Part shown: positions 48,401-55,999 of the stretch, piece after piece
Position numbering within the stretch: position 1 is the stretch's first letter
How the letters are laid out: each line of letters begins with the position of its first letter
Origin: Lepus europaeus
Taxonomy: Eukaryota > Chordata > Mammalia > Lagomorpha > Leporidae
Assembly (NCBI RefSeq): GCF_033115175.1
Contig: NC_084827.1
Span: 144,205,701 to 144,269,700 of the forward strand
Reading direction: 5' to 3'
Length of the DNA: 64,000 nucleotides
The notes under the pieces: generated by a model
Told to the model about the DNA's origin: nothing
What the model saw: the letters and a program-made list of their open reading frames with translations, nothing else
Database searches by the model: none
Made by a program: the position numbers and the translations under genes

Positions 48401-51400
48401 GGCGCGAAAACAGCAAGCTGAGGTTTTTTTATTGTTGTTGTTGTTTTGTTTTTTAAAGATTTATTTATTTGAGAGTTACAGAGAGGCAGAGAGAGAGAGA
48501 GAGAGAGAAGTCTTTCATCCTCTGGTTCACTCCTTAAGTGGCTGCAATGGCCAGAGCTGGGCCAGTCTGAAGCCAGGAGCTTCTTCTGGATCTCCCACGC
48601 CAGTGCAGGGGCCCAAGGACTTGGGCCATCTTCTGTTTTCCCAGGTCATAGCAGAGAGCTGGATTGGAAGTGGAGCAGCCAGGACTCGAACCAGTGCCCA
48701 TATGGGATGCCAGCACTGCAGGTAGAGTCTTTACTTGCTACGTCACAGTGCCGGCCCCAGGCTGAGGTTTTAGGGGGTGCCTTCTTAGAATCTGTCCACC
48801 ACAGGTATGGTTGCCATTAGGCCCTCTCAATAGACAACTAGAAAACATATATACATATAGTAACCCACTTAGACATATGTTGTTTTTTAAAGATTTGTTG
48901 ATTTGTTTGACAGAGTTACAGAGAGAGATCTTTCATCCTCTAGTTCACACCCAAAATGGCCACAATGGCCAGGGCTGGGCCAGGCTGGAGTCAGGAGTGA
49001 AGAACTCCATTCTGTCTCCCGTGTGGGTGACAAGAACCAGGCACTTGGGCCATTTTCCACTGCTTCTCCAGGCCATTAGCTGGGAGCTGGATTGGAAGTG
49101 GAGCAGCCAGGACATAAACGGGTGCCCCTGTGGGATGCCAGTTTTGCGGGCGACAGTTTTACCCGCTACACCACGACACTGACCTGGACATACACTTTTA
49201 CATTTCTCTATAGTAAAAACCGTGAATCTATAATAATATCTGTGATTCCCGTCTGTTTCCACAGCATTCGTTTTAGCCTTCCTCCTTTGCTTATTTGTAA
49301 TTTCTTTCTCCAACAGTGGTTCTGATTATAAAATATTTACTTATTTTATTAAGTTCTAGCATACACGTAAAGTAACTTTAGAATTGTTGATACATATTCC
49401 TATGAGAAACATGTTTCATAACTAGGTTATAACATCTGGGTACAGTTCTTTTTGTGTTAGGTTAGTTTTCTTCTTCCATATCTTCTTCAGTGTAGTTGTA
49501 TTATTCATCTGTAGTTTGGTTAGGTTAATTTGTTATTGCTTGTTTTACATTATACCAATAATACATATTCCATCAACAGTGTGTTAAAAAACATTGTGTT
49601 CCTCTAGCCTCATCAACAGAATATATTGTCACAGTTTTTAATTTGTGCATAGTAAGAAATGGTTTCTCAGTGTTATTTAATTTTCATTTCTCTATGAGTT
49701 TAAATATTTTTCTGATTTGTTTGTGGGCCATTATATCATTTTTTGGTTTGTTTATGTCTTTCTTAAATTTCAGTTGAATTTTTGGTCCTTTATCTCTCGG
49801 ATAATAAGAATTATTTGTATATTAGGGATATTAGCCCTTTATACTATATGTTGCCAGTAAGTATTTTTTTTTTTCAGCTTATTTTAAATTCATTTTTAGC
49901 CCAGGATCTTGAGTCTTTTTGCATATACTAAATTTTATATGTATTTTGGGGGGATCTAATTGTAAACTTTTTATTCTATCACAATGGTCTACTTTCTTAC
50001 AGAGGCTTTATAGTTTGTTTTGATGTCTTTTAGAACTACATTTTTCTTTTTCACTGTTTCCCTGGTGATTCTTGAATATCTGTTTTCCTGCATTAGCTTT
50101 AGCATTTATTCCTCTAGATTACAGTTTCATACCCATGGCACTTTTAACTTTTTGGATCTAATTTAGATCTTCTTTGTGGGGGGCAACTCCATGCACTGTA
50201 GAACATTCAGTGGCCTCGCTGCCTGCCACCTGCTGGATGTCAGCAGCATGCCCTTGCTTGTAACAAGCAGAACTGTCTCCAGGGTGGGCTCTGGCCTCAC
50301 AGGGCCAAATCACTGCTGGGGATGCCCTCATCCCATTTCGGAATGTGGGTTTGAGTCCTAGCTATTCCACTTCTGATCCACTAATGCATCTCGGGAGAGA
50401 GCAGATGATGGCCCCTGCAACCCATGTAGGAAACTCAGATGGAGTCCAGGCTTCTAGATTGGGCCTGGTCCAGCCCTGGCTGTTGTGGGCATTTTGGGAG
50501 TGAATCAGCAGTAAATGAAAATAAACATTTTAAAAAAATGTTTCTGCATTTCAAATAAATAAATAAATCTTTAAAAACAAAAAACAAAAAAAACTCCAGG
50601 CCAGCGCTGCGGCTCACTAGGCTAATCCTCCACCTGCAGCGCCGGCACCCCGGGTTCTAGTCCCAGTTGGGGCTCCGGATTGCTCTGTCCCGGTTGCTCC
50701 TCTTCCGGTCTAGCTCTCTGCTGTGGCCCAGGAAGGCAGTGGAGGATGGTCCAAGTGCTTGGGCCCTGCACCCGCATGGGAGACCAGGAGGAAGCACCTG
50801 GCTCCTGGCTTCGGATCGGCGCAGTGTGCCAGTCGTAGCAGCCACTTAGGGGGGTGAACCAACAGAAAAAGGAAGACCTTTCTCTCTGTCTCTGTCTCTC
50901 TCTCACTAACTCTGCCTGTCAAAAAAAACAAATAAATAAAAATTTTTAAAAATAGTAAAAAATAAACCTTCAGATTTGGCAAAATATCACTTGGAAGGCA
51001 AAATCAGCCCGAGTTAAAAACCACAGGTCAAGCATATTACTCTTATTGAGGTTACATTGAATTTATACATTTAAGTAGTGAATTAATCTTTATAATACTG
51101 ACTTATTCTAGCCAAGAACAGAAGATGTCTTTCTGTTTGTTCAAGTCTTCTTTTATGCCTTTTAGAAATGTTTTCAAATTTTCCTCATATAGGTTTTACA
51201 CATTTTTTGTTAAATTTATTTGTAAATATTTATTCTTTGTTGCTATTGTAAGTGGAAGTGTAAATATATGTAAGTCATGCTGAATGTTTGGTATGTGTGT
51301 AATGAAAGCTGTTGAATTTTGTGTAAGCTTATTTTGTTATTTATCTGAATTCTTCTCTATCTCATTGGTTCTCTGGAGTTTTCCAGGTATACTTTGATGC

Positions 51401-54400
51401 CATCTGAAAATAGTGATAGTTTTACTTTCCCTTTGCCCATTTATATACTTCTAATTGATCTCTTATCTAATTACATTGGCTAATATTTCAAGTATAGTGT
51501 TGATAATAGCAGGAATAGCAGGCCTTCTTGCTCTTTTCTTGATTTTAGTGTCTAATACTTCTGTTGCCTATCCATTAAACAGTGTACTGGCTTTAGGTTA
51601 AATATATGTATATGTATATAGAGACATACATGTGTGTGTATATATATATACACAACACAAATATACATACAAAAATATAAAATTTATCATATTGAGAAAG
51701 TGTCCCTCAGTGCCTGTTGAGTGTTTTCTATCACACCTATGTATTAGATTTTGTCCAAAGGCATTTTCTACATCTATGGAGGTAATCATATGCTTAATTT
51801 CCTTAGATTTATTAACGTGTATATGACAGTAGGCTTTCTAATATTGAATCAACCTTGCATTCCTGAAATAAATCCCACTTGGTCATGGTGTGTTTTCCTA
51901 ATATGTTACTAGATTTTGTTTACTGAAATATTTTGTTTAGAATATTTATGTCAATATTCATTATGGAAACGGGTTGATAGTTTTCCTTGTTTGAATTGCC
52001 TTTATCTGGCATGTCAGTATTAATACTCACTTCACAAAGTAATCAAGAAGTTCTTCCTTTGTAGTGTCCTGAAGTAAAACATAGAGTCCTAGGTCTATCT
52101 GGTCTTTGAAAGTTTGGCAGGATTCCCCTTTTAAAGCCATCTGGATTTGATGGCTTTGCTGAGGAGTTGTTCCTTAATAACTTTTATTCTGTTTTGTTTG
52201 TTTAGGCTTTTTTGCTATAATGGGGGCAGTTTTGATTATTTGTATTTCTGTAGGAAGTTATTCATCTAGATTTTCAGACTTATTTGCATAAAACTCTGTA
52301 AATGTTTTTCTGATTGAGCATGTAATTTAATTGTAAATAACTTTTCTTTAAATGATTACTTCACATTTAAATTTTTAAATATTTTTGCCCTCTTTTATTT
52401 CTTGATCAAATTACATAGTAGTTTGTCTTATTTTTTGCAAAAAAAAATTGGACTTTGATTTATTATTTGGCTACTGTTTTTCTGTTCTCTGTTTCATTAA
52501 TTCCTGCTCTATTATTTTCTTTTTTCTTTTGAATTACTTTTTATCTTTTAATGTTTTAGGGTTGGGCATTCAATTTATTATTTTTATTCTTTCACTTATA
52601 TGAGCTAAAGTATTAAGTACAATTAATTTTCTTTTGATAAATATTTTATGAAAATATAATAGATTCTAATATATAGTTTTTTAACTATGTCATTATCTGC
52701 TAATACATACTGATATTTTAATTTTTCTCTTTATTCAAGAGTTGATATGAGGTTTTTTAATTTCCAGGAGATGGGTCTACCTGTTTTTTGTTTTTGTGCA
52801 TAAATTCTGAATTTAGCACATGTGATTAGAGACAGTGTATATGTGTGTGAGAGGGAGAAAGATGTGTCTGCATGATGGAAGTTACAGATATTTTCTTGTG
52901 ACCTAATATATGGTTAGTTTTTGTAACTATTCTGTGAACACTTGAGAAAAATATGTTTCCTGTATTATCAGGATGTAGCACTCTATATATTCTGTATGAT
53001 TTATCCTGTCTTCTGTATCTTTATTTTGTTCACTTGATCCATCTTACACTAAGCCTCTTGTATTAAAATCTGCTTTGTAGTTCTGTGTCTCCATGTATCT
53101 CCTGTAGTTTTTGTTTTAGGAAGTAGTTGCCTTGCTATTTGATACATAAATATCATAATTATTATTTTATATTTATTATAGATTATGGTTTTTACTATTA
53201 AAAATGCCCTCCTTTGGGATCTTCCTGATAACTCCTGCCATTCCTATCCTCAGTACCTGTGGTGATCACTTCATATAAACAAGCACCTTCAGTCAGGGCC
53301 TACTCTTGTGGGGCTACTGGAAGCTATGACATACCGCTGCATGCCATTTCCAATTCAAAAAAGAAAAATGGCAGCCGACTATCTCAATATTTGTACTGAA
53401 TGCTTTTTTTAAGATTTTTGTTTTTAAGTTTTCCACCAGCTAATTCTAGTTACCCAGTGGTATCCTATTGGCTCAGAACAGGGAATGGTCTCTGTTCTCC
53501 ATCTAGCCTTTATACCTTTTAGAGTTGGGACCATGTGCATGTATTTCCAAACACAATCACACACATACAATGTAAAGAATAAATACAGCACCACTTCTTG
53601 CAACATGATGTGCTAGGCTAGGTGCTATGGATCAGCCAACTAACTTGAGAAAAAAAAAATTACCATGTAAAATACTTCAAAACAAAATTATCTTGAATAT
53701 ATCTGTTAGCTAAGAGGAAAGTAAGAAAAGCTCAGAACAGAAACTAAATGAGACCAAGAACCCAGAGAGGTAAGGGGAGCCTGTGGGCTTTTGCCTGAGG
53801 GCATTTGTCTAACTGGGCAGACCTAAGCACTGGATTCACAGGTTTATGAGGCTGGGGACAGAAGACAAATCCCAGGGTTTAGCTAAAATGAAAAGTCTGA
53901 TAGTAGATCCCCTTCAATAAAGTTGAGCTACTCTCTCAGTAGAGCAGCAAACTAAAAATAACCTTCCCACTAGCTTTATCAGCCCCAGGAGAGAATTCTG
54001 GTGCTGAATTTAAGAGAAAAAAAAAACCCAAAACTCGACAATTCATAACCAAAATCAGGGCCCCGTGCAGACTGCAGCTAGACTGGAAGCACAGACCCAC
54101 CAAGCTGAAGAGTGAGTATCAGCTGTCCGTAAATTGTGCCCCTGCTGCCTGTCAGGTTCAAATGTAGATATTTTCTAGAGGAGCCCTCTTTCCTCTCCTG
54201 CCTCAACATATCTTCCACAGCTAAAGTTCCAAAGGAAGTGAACATGGATGGCTCACAGCAAGGAAAAACACTACACGCACAAGGGAACTAGGTACCAACC
54301 AGCAGACATATCAGTGTCAGAATCAGGTACAGGGGCCGGCGCTGTGGCGCAGTGAGTAAAGCCGCCACCTGCAGTTTCAGCATCTCATATGGGTGCCCAT

Positions 54401-55033
54401 TCGAGTCCTGGCTGCTCCACTTCTGATCCAGCTCTCTGCTGGGAAAGCAGAGGAAGATGGCTCAAGTCCTTGGGCCCCTGCACACTTGTGGGAGACCCAG
54501 AAGAGGCTTCTGGCTTCGGATTGGCACAGCTCCAGCCATTGCAGCCAACTGGGGAGTGAACCAGAAGGTGGAAGACCTCTCAGTCTCTGTCTGTTTGTCT
54601 GTCTGTCTCTCTCTGCCTTTCCTTCTTTCTCAGTGTAACTCTTGGCTTTCAAGTAAATAAATAAATCATTAAAAAAAAAAAAAAAAAAAAAGAACCGGGT
54701 ACTGAAAATGAAATGAATGTGAATAAAGACATTCAATGGAAAAAGCCAGTCACCAAAAAGCACTTCCACAGTATGATTCCTTTGTTACAAAGCAAAATGT
54801 AGAGGCCTGCACTGTAACACCACATCCCGTATGGGTACCCGTTGGAGACCTGGCTGCTCCACTTCTGATCCAGCTCCCTGCTAATGCACCTGGGAAGGCA
54901 ACTGAAGATGGACCAAGTGCTTGGGCCTCTGCACCCATGTGGGAGACCCAGAGGAAGCTCCTGGCTACTGACTTTGGATCAGCCCAGCTCTGACTTTTGC
55001 GGCCATTTGGGGAGTGAATCAGCAGATGGAAGA

Positions 55034-55082
<49 letters not shown>

Positions 55083-55618
55083 AGCCCTGCTTTTCAAATA
55101 TGTAAATAAATCTTAAAAAAAAAAAAAGTCAAATGTAGATAAAGCCACACAGTATACTTTTAGGAGTGGAATACACAGGTGGTTAACACCGAGGAAAAGC
55201 AAAGGAGTGATTAATGCGATTCAGAGTGGTGCTTCCTTCTTGGGCGAGAAGAAGCTGTGCATAGGAAGGGCTTTCATTTCTTAACCTTGGTGCCAGGCAT
55301 ATGAGCATTTTTTTATTATTTTCAATTATACATTTTCATATATTATGTATGTGCTAAAGTTTATAATAACAAGGAAATATGTGGTAAAACATGTAATGTA
55401 TGAAATTATGTTGGTTAATTTTTCTTAAGCCTTGTTTATAAATCTATCAGAGTATTTTGAATGTGCGGCAAAGCCTTTGGCTTAAGGAAACTACTTTTCT
55501 ATTGGTATGATGCAGTGGCAGTTTTTGTCTCCATCCTTCACAGTGAAAGCATTACTTTTGAACTGTTATCATTGTTAATTTCCCTTTTATTCTACTTTGC
55601 AGGAAGATGAGAAGATGA
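19914..55618 (+). CDS. SGO2: Shugoshin 2, complete gene (8 coding exons)
   Basis: Shugoshin 2 protects centromeric cohesin. It recruits PP2A, which keeps cohesin dephosphorylated, and it also recruits MCAK and the chromosomal passenger complex in mitosis and meiosis. The coding join is 19914-20043, 29031-29206, 30006-30083, 31559-31644, 38405-38637, 41000-43891, 44588-44738 and 55603-55618. It totals 1,253 codons plus a TGA stop, and every junction has AG/GT sites and matching phase. Residues 60-128 form the N-terminal coiled coil (PP2A-binding region in the family). Residues about 129-160 are the basic stretch linked to MAD2 binding in SGO2. Residues 235-1199 are one giant exon, with four tandem repeats at 541-924. 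The C-terminus is the basic shugoshin motif around SRRRKCAP and ends KMRR. The identification rests on remembered human SGO2, which matches over long blocks, especially exons 3-5. The gene is followed by AOX1, as in human. Confidence 0.96.
20475..20751 (+). mobile_element. CSINE, plus
   Basis: Good promoter boxes (gtggcgcagtgagtaag and ggttcgagtcc), ending ctgcctttcaaag. The CT tract is short. Confidence 0.9.
20752..20945 (+). mobile_element. 5'-truncated CSINE, plus
   Basis: Starts aagtgcttgggccactgcc directly at the tail of the previous CSINE. CT-rich tract at 20855-20923. Confidence 0.8.
20967..21251 (-). mobile_element. CSINE, minus
   Basis: From ttttaaaatttatttgaaag to cacagtgctggcccc. 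The CT tract region is shortened. Confidence 0.88.
21411..21738 (-). mobile_element. CSINE, minus
   Basis: Full layout. The imperfect flanking word is gggaacattaa / aggagcattaa. Confidence 0.92.
21912..22252 (-). mobile_element. CSINE (second subfamily), minus
   Basis: T run, gacaggcagagttagacagt, and at the far end ggattagcctagtgagcc. Confidence 0.92.
22397..23872 (-). other. L1 3' UTR with two related modules
   Basis: The outer module (22397 to about 22740) and the inner module (about 22793-22990) share words such as ctttatatacagaaga, agtactagttatagca and aacacattaaagacaga. They are separated by AT-rich sequence and a T run. The inner one continues into the part of the 3' UTR also seen in the copy at 61.2 kb. 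Either an internal duplication or a short L1 landed in the tail of the longer one. Confidence 0.6.
23738..23763. repeat. (AAC)n short repeat in the L1 3' UTR
   Basis: acaacaacaataacaacaac type run. Confidence 0.85.
23873..24718 (-). pseudogene. L1 ORF2p C-terminal segment (281 codons)
   Basis: This is the C-terminal region with the cysteine-rich motif ([14 protein letters not shown]). It is in the same frame as the endonuclease segment. Besides the two frame slips, the frame carries a TGA just upstream of this segment, near 24785, that looks like a CGA-to-TGA change. The copy therefore cannot make full ORF2p as written. Confidence 0.8.
24796..26574 (-). pseudogene. L1 ORF2p reverse transcriptase segment (592 codons)
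   Basis: This carries the reverse transcriptase domain. In segment numbering, the first catalytic Asp is at about 226 (SIDAEKAFD), [12 protein letters not shown] is near 284-295, and the FADD box is at 326-329. The frame is +1 relative to the endonuclease segment. It ends at 24796 after a second slip in an A-rich run near 24830, where the C-terminal segment returns to the endonuclease frame. Confidence 0.88.
26522..27691 (-). pseudogene. L1 ORF2p endonuclease segment (389 codons, then frameshift)
   Basis: This is the N-terminal part of ORF2, an APE-like endonuclease. Family catalytic positions are present: N14 in LNVNG, E43 in QETH, D145 and N147 in GDFN, D205, and D229/H230 in SDH. The frame is lost at the end of the segment near a run of seven T on the plus strand (26542-26548), where the next segment takes over in another frame with overlap. 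Confidence 0.88.
27760..28797 (-). CDS. L1 ORF1p, open reading frame (345 aa)
   Basis: ORF1p is the RNA-binding trimeric chaperone of the L1 ribonucleoprotein. This copy is uninterrupted. Residues 1-50 are polar and acidic, about 50-165 a long coiled coil with heptads, then an RRM-like core (around [20 protein letters not shown]) and a basic C-terminal domain ending near HGSQYERR. The length is near the usual 340 residues. An open ORF1 next to a lightly damaged ORF2 argues for a fairly young insertion. Confidence 0.88.
   Translation of the reverse strand: MPNNKCTSQGNKSKEDTMMPPNEQDTPMQDYEDEEIEEMQEADLKKLIRTLRSSQKQILELQKSLMDKIENLSRENEILRRSQNEMKQLVEHETEIVTKNHNEMKNSIDQMTNALESLKNRMGEAEERISELEDREQERKQSNQRKEEEIRNLKNTVRNLQDTIKKPNIWVLGVPEGMEREKGLEGLFSEILAENFPGLEKDRDILVQEAHRTPNKHDQKRSSPRHVIIKLTSVKHKEKILKCAREKRQITLRGSPIRLTADFSSETLQARREWRDIAQVLREKNCQPRILYPAKLSFVNEGEIKTFHSKQKLKEFVATRPAMQKMLKDVLHTETQKHGSQYERR
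29031..29206 (+). CDS. SGO2: SGO2 coding exon 3 (residues 44-102)
   Basis: The acceptor is ctttttacag and the donor is aacttg|gtatgg. This is the most conserved part of the protein and opens the N-terminal coiled coil: [12 protein letters not shown], then [20 protein letters not shown] and heptad-like leucines. In shugoshins this coiled coil dimerises and binds the PP2A-B56 complex. It contains a KEN tripeptide at residues 68-70, probably buried in the helix. The acceptor lies only about 120 bp from the 5' end of an antisense L1. Confidence 0.96.
29207..30005 (+). other. SGO2: SGO2 intron 3
   Basis: AT-rich and free of recognisable SINE or LINE, flanked by gtatgg and atattcag. I see nothing else in it. 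Confidence 0.7.
30006..30083 (+). CDS. SGO2: SGO2 coding exon 4 (residues 103-128)
   Basis: This is a 78-nt, phase 0-0 exon between atattcag and gag|gtaagg. It encodes [20 protein letters not shown] and then MSSLSE, the end of the coiled coil. Because it is symmetric, skipping it would keep frame but shorten the coiled coil by 26 residues. Confidence 0.95.
30754..31118 (-). mobile_element. Decayed L1 3' tail plus old SINE in intron 4
   Basis: 30754-30830 (ttttatttaaggaatac..., ttcttcccacca) resembles a lagomorph L1 3' end. About 30833-31118 resembles an old minus CSINE relative: ggcagacacccaa...ggcaccatcatctgctg and a final ggtagaatcaaaccc-like box. The 131-codon open stretch across it is not a gene. 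Confidence 0.4.
31368..31495. repeat. Palindromic MITE-like element, copy A
   Basis: The left end (gtcttcagactgttcatgga) and right end (tctatgaacttattgg) are imperfect inverted repeats around an AT-rich core (ctattatgaaaaaactttgc). It is probably a small non-autonomous DNA transposon. It is related to the copy at 37888-37997. Confidence 0.55.
31559..31644 (+). CDS. SGO2: SGO2 coding exon 5 (residues 129-157)
   Basis: The acceptor is ttcaaaacag and the donor gcaag|gtaatt, phase 2. The peptide is basic after the coiled coil: [18 protein letters not shown]. The [12 protein letters not shown] block matches remembered human SGO2. This region has been linked to MAD2 binding in SGO2; that role is family knowledge, not visible here. 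Confidence 0.94.
31948..33018. mobile_element. LTR-like insertion in intron 5
   Basis: The block begins tgttata and ends tgtaaca, so its ends are TGTTA/TAACA inverted. It interrupts an older repeat whose two halves are at 31853-31947 and about 33195-33246. A phrase near the left end (cttgtctttgcacaagaagg) resembles primate and other class I LTR edges. Orientation is unresolved, I found no primer-binding site, and no coding frame survives, so it may be one or two solo LTRs. Confidence 0.4.
33390..33890 (-). other. Unassigned stretch with short minus-strand frames
   Basis: Two overlapping short open frames on the minus strand (33658-33870 and 33479-33688) look compositionally protein-like, but I do not recognise a family. 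An old endogenous-retrovirus remnant next to the LTR-like block is possible. I found no evidence that decides it. Confidence 0.2.
33962..34297 (-). mobile_element. 5'-truncated L1 3' end in SGO2 intron 5
   Basis: This has the same lagomorph-type 3' end as the other L1 copies (aatttccaaagtacagc, acagaagatcaa and so on). It is flanked by the 12-bp duplication agtaaaacaact at 33950-33961 and 34298-34309, so it is a discrete retrotransposition about 336 bp long. Confidence 0.85.
34772..35100 (-). mobile_element. CSINE (second subfamily), minus
   Basis: Tail gacaggcagaatggacag and head attgagccgtggtgccggc. Flanks share attattgtttt. Confidence 0.92.
35298..35613 (+). mobile_element. CSINE, plus
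   Basis: Head ggggccggcactgtggcata, (CT)n at 35550-35573, A-run tail. Confidence 0.93.
35640..36410 (-). other. GC-richer stretch, possibly an old L1 5' UTR
   Basis: The base composition changes from the AT-rich intron to mixed GC. The right end reads ctaccatcttgaaaa, like the reverse complement of an L1 5' start. The several short open frames show no family similarity. The call is inference. Confidence 0.3.
36410..36840 (-). mobile_element. Old L1 ORF2 3' remnant
   Basis: The phrases aataatgctgctgtaaacat and gagtggaattgctgggtcg are the reverse complement of the end of mammalian L1 ORF2. It is heavily decayed. The adjoining 35640-36410, ending in attctaccatcttgaaaa, may be an old L1 5' UTR in the same orientation. 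Confidence 0.5.
37655..37825 (+). repeat. Interspersed repeat, copy 2 (hAT-like ending)
   Basis: This is the second copy of the repeat at 18375-18545: gagcgtctgggctgcaggtg, gtctggccctgccaaagcaa, and ending gattccccacctctgg. Confidence 0.4.
37888..37997. repeat. Palindromic MITE-like element, copy B
   Basis: The left end (gtcttcacaaagttcaagtgg) and right end (ttccacaaactttttgaag) form clear terminal inverted repeats. The core shares tattatgaaaaa and ttatgcatgg with copy A. The family is not assigned. Confidence 0.6.
38405..38637 (+). CDS. SGO2: SGO2 coding exon 6 (residues 157-235)
   Basis: The acceptor is cttacctttag and the donor cccaaag|gtgaga. It opens with VPLTSN followed by an Asp-rich run ([10 protein letters not shown]) encoded by a (GAT)n-like tract at about 38422-38443, which may vary in length between individuals. 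The remainder is low-complexity and Ser/Thr-rich, likely disordered. Confidence 0.93.
38692..39010 (+). mobile_element. SGO2: CSINE, plus, 55 bp after SGO2 exon 6
   Basis: Head ggggctgacattgtggtata, tail ctttcaaataattaagtaaa. It is diverged. Confidence 0.88.
39190..39508 (+). mobile_element. CSINE, plus
   Basis: Head ggggccaatgttctgtgagg, (CT)n at 39447-39476, tail caaataaataaaatctttg. Confidence 0.88.
40068..40396 (-). mobile_element. CSINE, minus
   Basis: Flanked by agtatacatttt on both sides (about 40057-40068 and 40400-40411). Confidence 0.9.
40517..40602 (+). mobile_element. 3' fragment of a second-subfamily CSINE, plus
   Basis: Only aaggaagaccgtttctctgt to aactctgcctgtccaaaaa remains. 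Confidence 0.75.
40621..40919 (-). mobile_element. CSINE, minus, 80 bp before SGO2 exon 7
   Basis: Exact 14-bp target duplication gaaacagcttattt at 40613-40626 and 40920-40933. The intact duplication indicates recent insertion. Confidence 0.93.
41000..43891 (+). CDS. SGO2: SGO2 coding exon 7, giant central exon (residues 235-1199)
   Basis: This 2,892-nt exon stays open throughout. The acceptor is tttattttatag and the donor GGAATAG|gtaggt. The protein here is Lys/Glu/Asn/Ser-rich and probably disordered. It includes an [15 protein letters not shown] block conserved with human SGO2, SRQTFV with a candidate Aurora B threonine at residue 532, four tandem repeats (541-924), and a second KEN at 1103-1105. 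The frame is also open 27 nt upstream into the intron, so reading-frame length alone does not fix the 5' border; the splice site and homology do. Read-through past the donor adds about ten residues before a stop at 43921 and would lose the C-terminal motif. Confidence 0.97.
41917..43068 (+). repeat. SGO2: Four tandem ~96-residue repeats inside SGO2 exon 7
   Basis: The units are 41917-42204, 42205-42495, 42496-42777 and 42778-43068, encoding 96, 97, 94 and 97 residues. Each follows the same order: an aromatic-rich start (GNFFFQTQ type), DKE.IS.NLE, a short .EFQ.A block, T/KDNGNL.DYETQN, DLEK, an NES/DSK basic stretch, then RKTEIISE and an acidic END/NDKD tail. The units have diverged to roughly half identity, so the duplication is old. 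Remembered human SGO2 appears to have the same four units. Confidence 0.85.
44138..44236. repeat. Related MITE-like fragment in intron 7
   Basis: It opens gggtgcttcagaaagttcatgg like copies A and B. The right terminus is decayed or missing. Confidence 0.45.
44588..44738 (+). CDS. SGO2: SGO2 coding exon 8 (residues 1199-1249)
   Basis: The acceptor is atttttcccag and the donor agagg|gtaagt. It encodes [19 protein letters not shown], then the basic SRRRKCAP...KEPSLR segment. The latter is the shugoshin C-terminal motif, which in the family reads Bub1-phosphorylated histone H2A at centromeres. If the donor is not used, the frame stops one residue on (GGG TAA), so intron retention would remove only the last four residues. 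Confidence 0.95.
45137..45453 (-). mobile_element. CSINE, minus
   Basis: From ggtaagattgatttatttta to cgccatagcgttggcc. The head side is shortened. Confidence 0.9.
45600..46260 (-). mobile_element. Old L1 3' remnant in intron 8
   Basis: The phrases ctgctgatgggcatttggat, gttgccc...ttttggctatta and gggagtggaat mark the reverse complement of an L1 ORF2 end. It is decayed and has no frame. Confidence 0.55.
46312..46633 (-). mobile_element. CSINE, minus
   Basis: From tttttaaatatttatttattt to ccacagtgctggccc. Confidence 0.9.
47398..47697 (-). mobile_element. CSINE, older, minus
   Basis: Flanks atttcagcttta / attccagcttta. The subfamily has the gcacattagcagggagctgg variant. Confidence 0.88.
47922..48803 (-). 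repeat. Old interspersed repeat interrupted by a CSINE
   Basis: It begins gttatctgttgctgcacaac and ends agaatctgtccaccacag, a recognisable old mammalian repeat frame. A CSINE (about 48446-48758) is inserted in it. Confidence 0.45.
48446..48758 (-). mobile_element. CSINE, minus, inside an old repeat
   Basis: Flanking gctgaggtttt on both sides (48417-48427 and 48762-48772). Confidence 0.92.
48882..49184 (-). mobile_element. CSINE, older, minus
   Basis: From ttttttaaagatttgttgatt to ccacgacactgacc. Confidence 0.85.
49560..50170 (-). mobile_element. Very old L1-like remnant
   Basis: This is T-rich, degraded sequence with reverse-complement L1 character (for example ttatttaattttcatttctct, gggccattatatc). 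The borders are not sharp. Confidence 0.35.
50176..50328 (+). repeat. MER5A-like hAT remnant
   Basis: The phrases gcactgtagaacattcag, cctgctggatgtcagcag and aactgtctccaggg follow the remembered MER5A consensus in order. Confidence 0.55.
50331..50578 (+). mobile_element. Old CSINE, plus, 5'-truncated
   Basis: Starts cccatttcggaatgtgggtt. Body decayed, tail caaataaataaataaatc. Confidence 0.75.
50599..50928 (+). mobile_element. CSINE (second subfamily), plus
   Basis: Head aggccagcgctgcggctcac, tail aactctgcctgtcaaaaaa. Well preserved, directly after the previous CSINE. Confidence 0.92.
51000..53100 (-). mobile_element. Old L1 ORF2 remnant, about 2 kb
   Basis: Degraded reverse-complement L1 RT sequence follows the same order as the intact copy at 24.8-26.6 kb (caaccttgcattcctgaa, aaatcccacttggtcatggt, taatattttgtttag). 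Many indels are present. An AT/GT-rich microsatellite at 51605-51660 lies inside. Confidence 0.55.
51605..51661. repeat. AT/GT-rich microsatellite
   Basis: Mixed ta, tg and ca runs inside the old L1 remnant. Confidence 0.8.
53101..54331. other. SGO2: Intron 8 stretch without recognised elements
   Basis: Mixed AT-rich sequence with short poly(A) and (T) runs. It has no exon-like signal and no clear repeat family. Confidence 0.45.
54332..54691 (+). mobile_element. CSINE, plus, young
   Basis: Head ggggccggcgctgtggcgca with both promoter boxes and a pure run of about 21 A at the end. Confidence 0.93.
54804..55130 (+). mobile_element. CSINE, plus
   Basis: Target duplication aaatgtaga at 54795-54803 and 55131-55139. 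A (CT)n(GT)n tract lies at 55039-55083. The middle of the head is deleted. Confidence 0.9.
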
Positions 55619-55828
55619 GATGTGATTTGTGGATTCTGTGTTTTTTCTGAATTCTCGGCATGAGTCAGAACAGAAATATGACAAGGAAGATGAAACACTT
55701 GATGGAAAGTGTTTTGTTGTTTTTGGCCTTTTCATGGATTGTTGATTTATCCATTCTTATGTTTATAAATATATGTGTATAAAATACTGTTTTGTAATAA
55801 TAATAATAAACTTTAAAGATCCTTTCCA
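55603..55828 (+). CDS. SGO2: SGO2 terminal exon 9: last 4 codons, stop and 3' UTR
   Basis: The acceptor is tctactttgcag after a 10.9-kb intron. Only 13 coding bases follow (completing Gly, then KMRR), with TGA at 55616-55618. This matches the DKMRR end of human SGO2 as I remember it. The 3' UTR is short, about 210 nt and AT-rich, and ends after AATAAA at 55805-55810. The cleavage site near 55828 is an estimate. Confidence 0.92.
55805..55810 (+). terminator. SGO2: SGO2 poly(A) signal AATAAA
   Basis: A canonical AATAAA lies inside an (ATA)n run about 190 nt after the stop codon. It is the only canonical signal I saw in the inferred 3' UTR. Confidence 0.8.
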
Positions 55829-55999
55829 TCATCCTATAAGTTATCTACCTTCTCATTTAAGTCTTTCTCACACCCTTTAGCCCAACAATAGCTATTAACC
55901 TTTTAACCAAATAAATGTATTAATCAGTACCTTTGCTTTGGTTATCTTGCATACCAAACTATCTTGTTTTGCTTTGTTTTTGAACAAATATATATGTGA

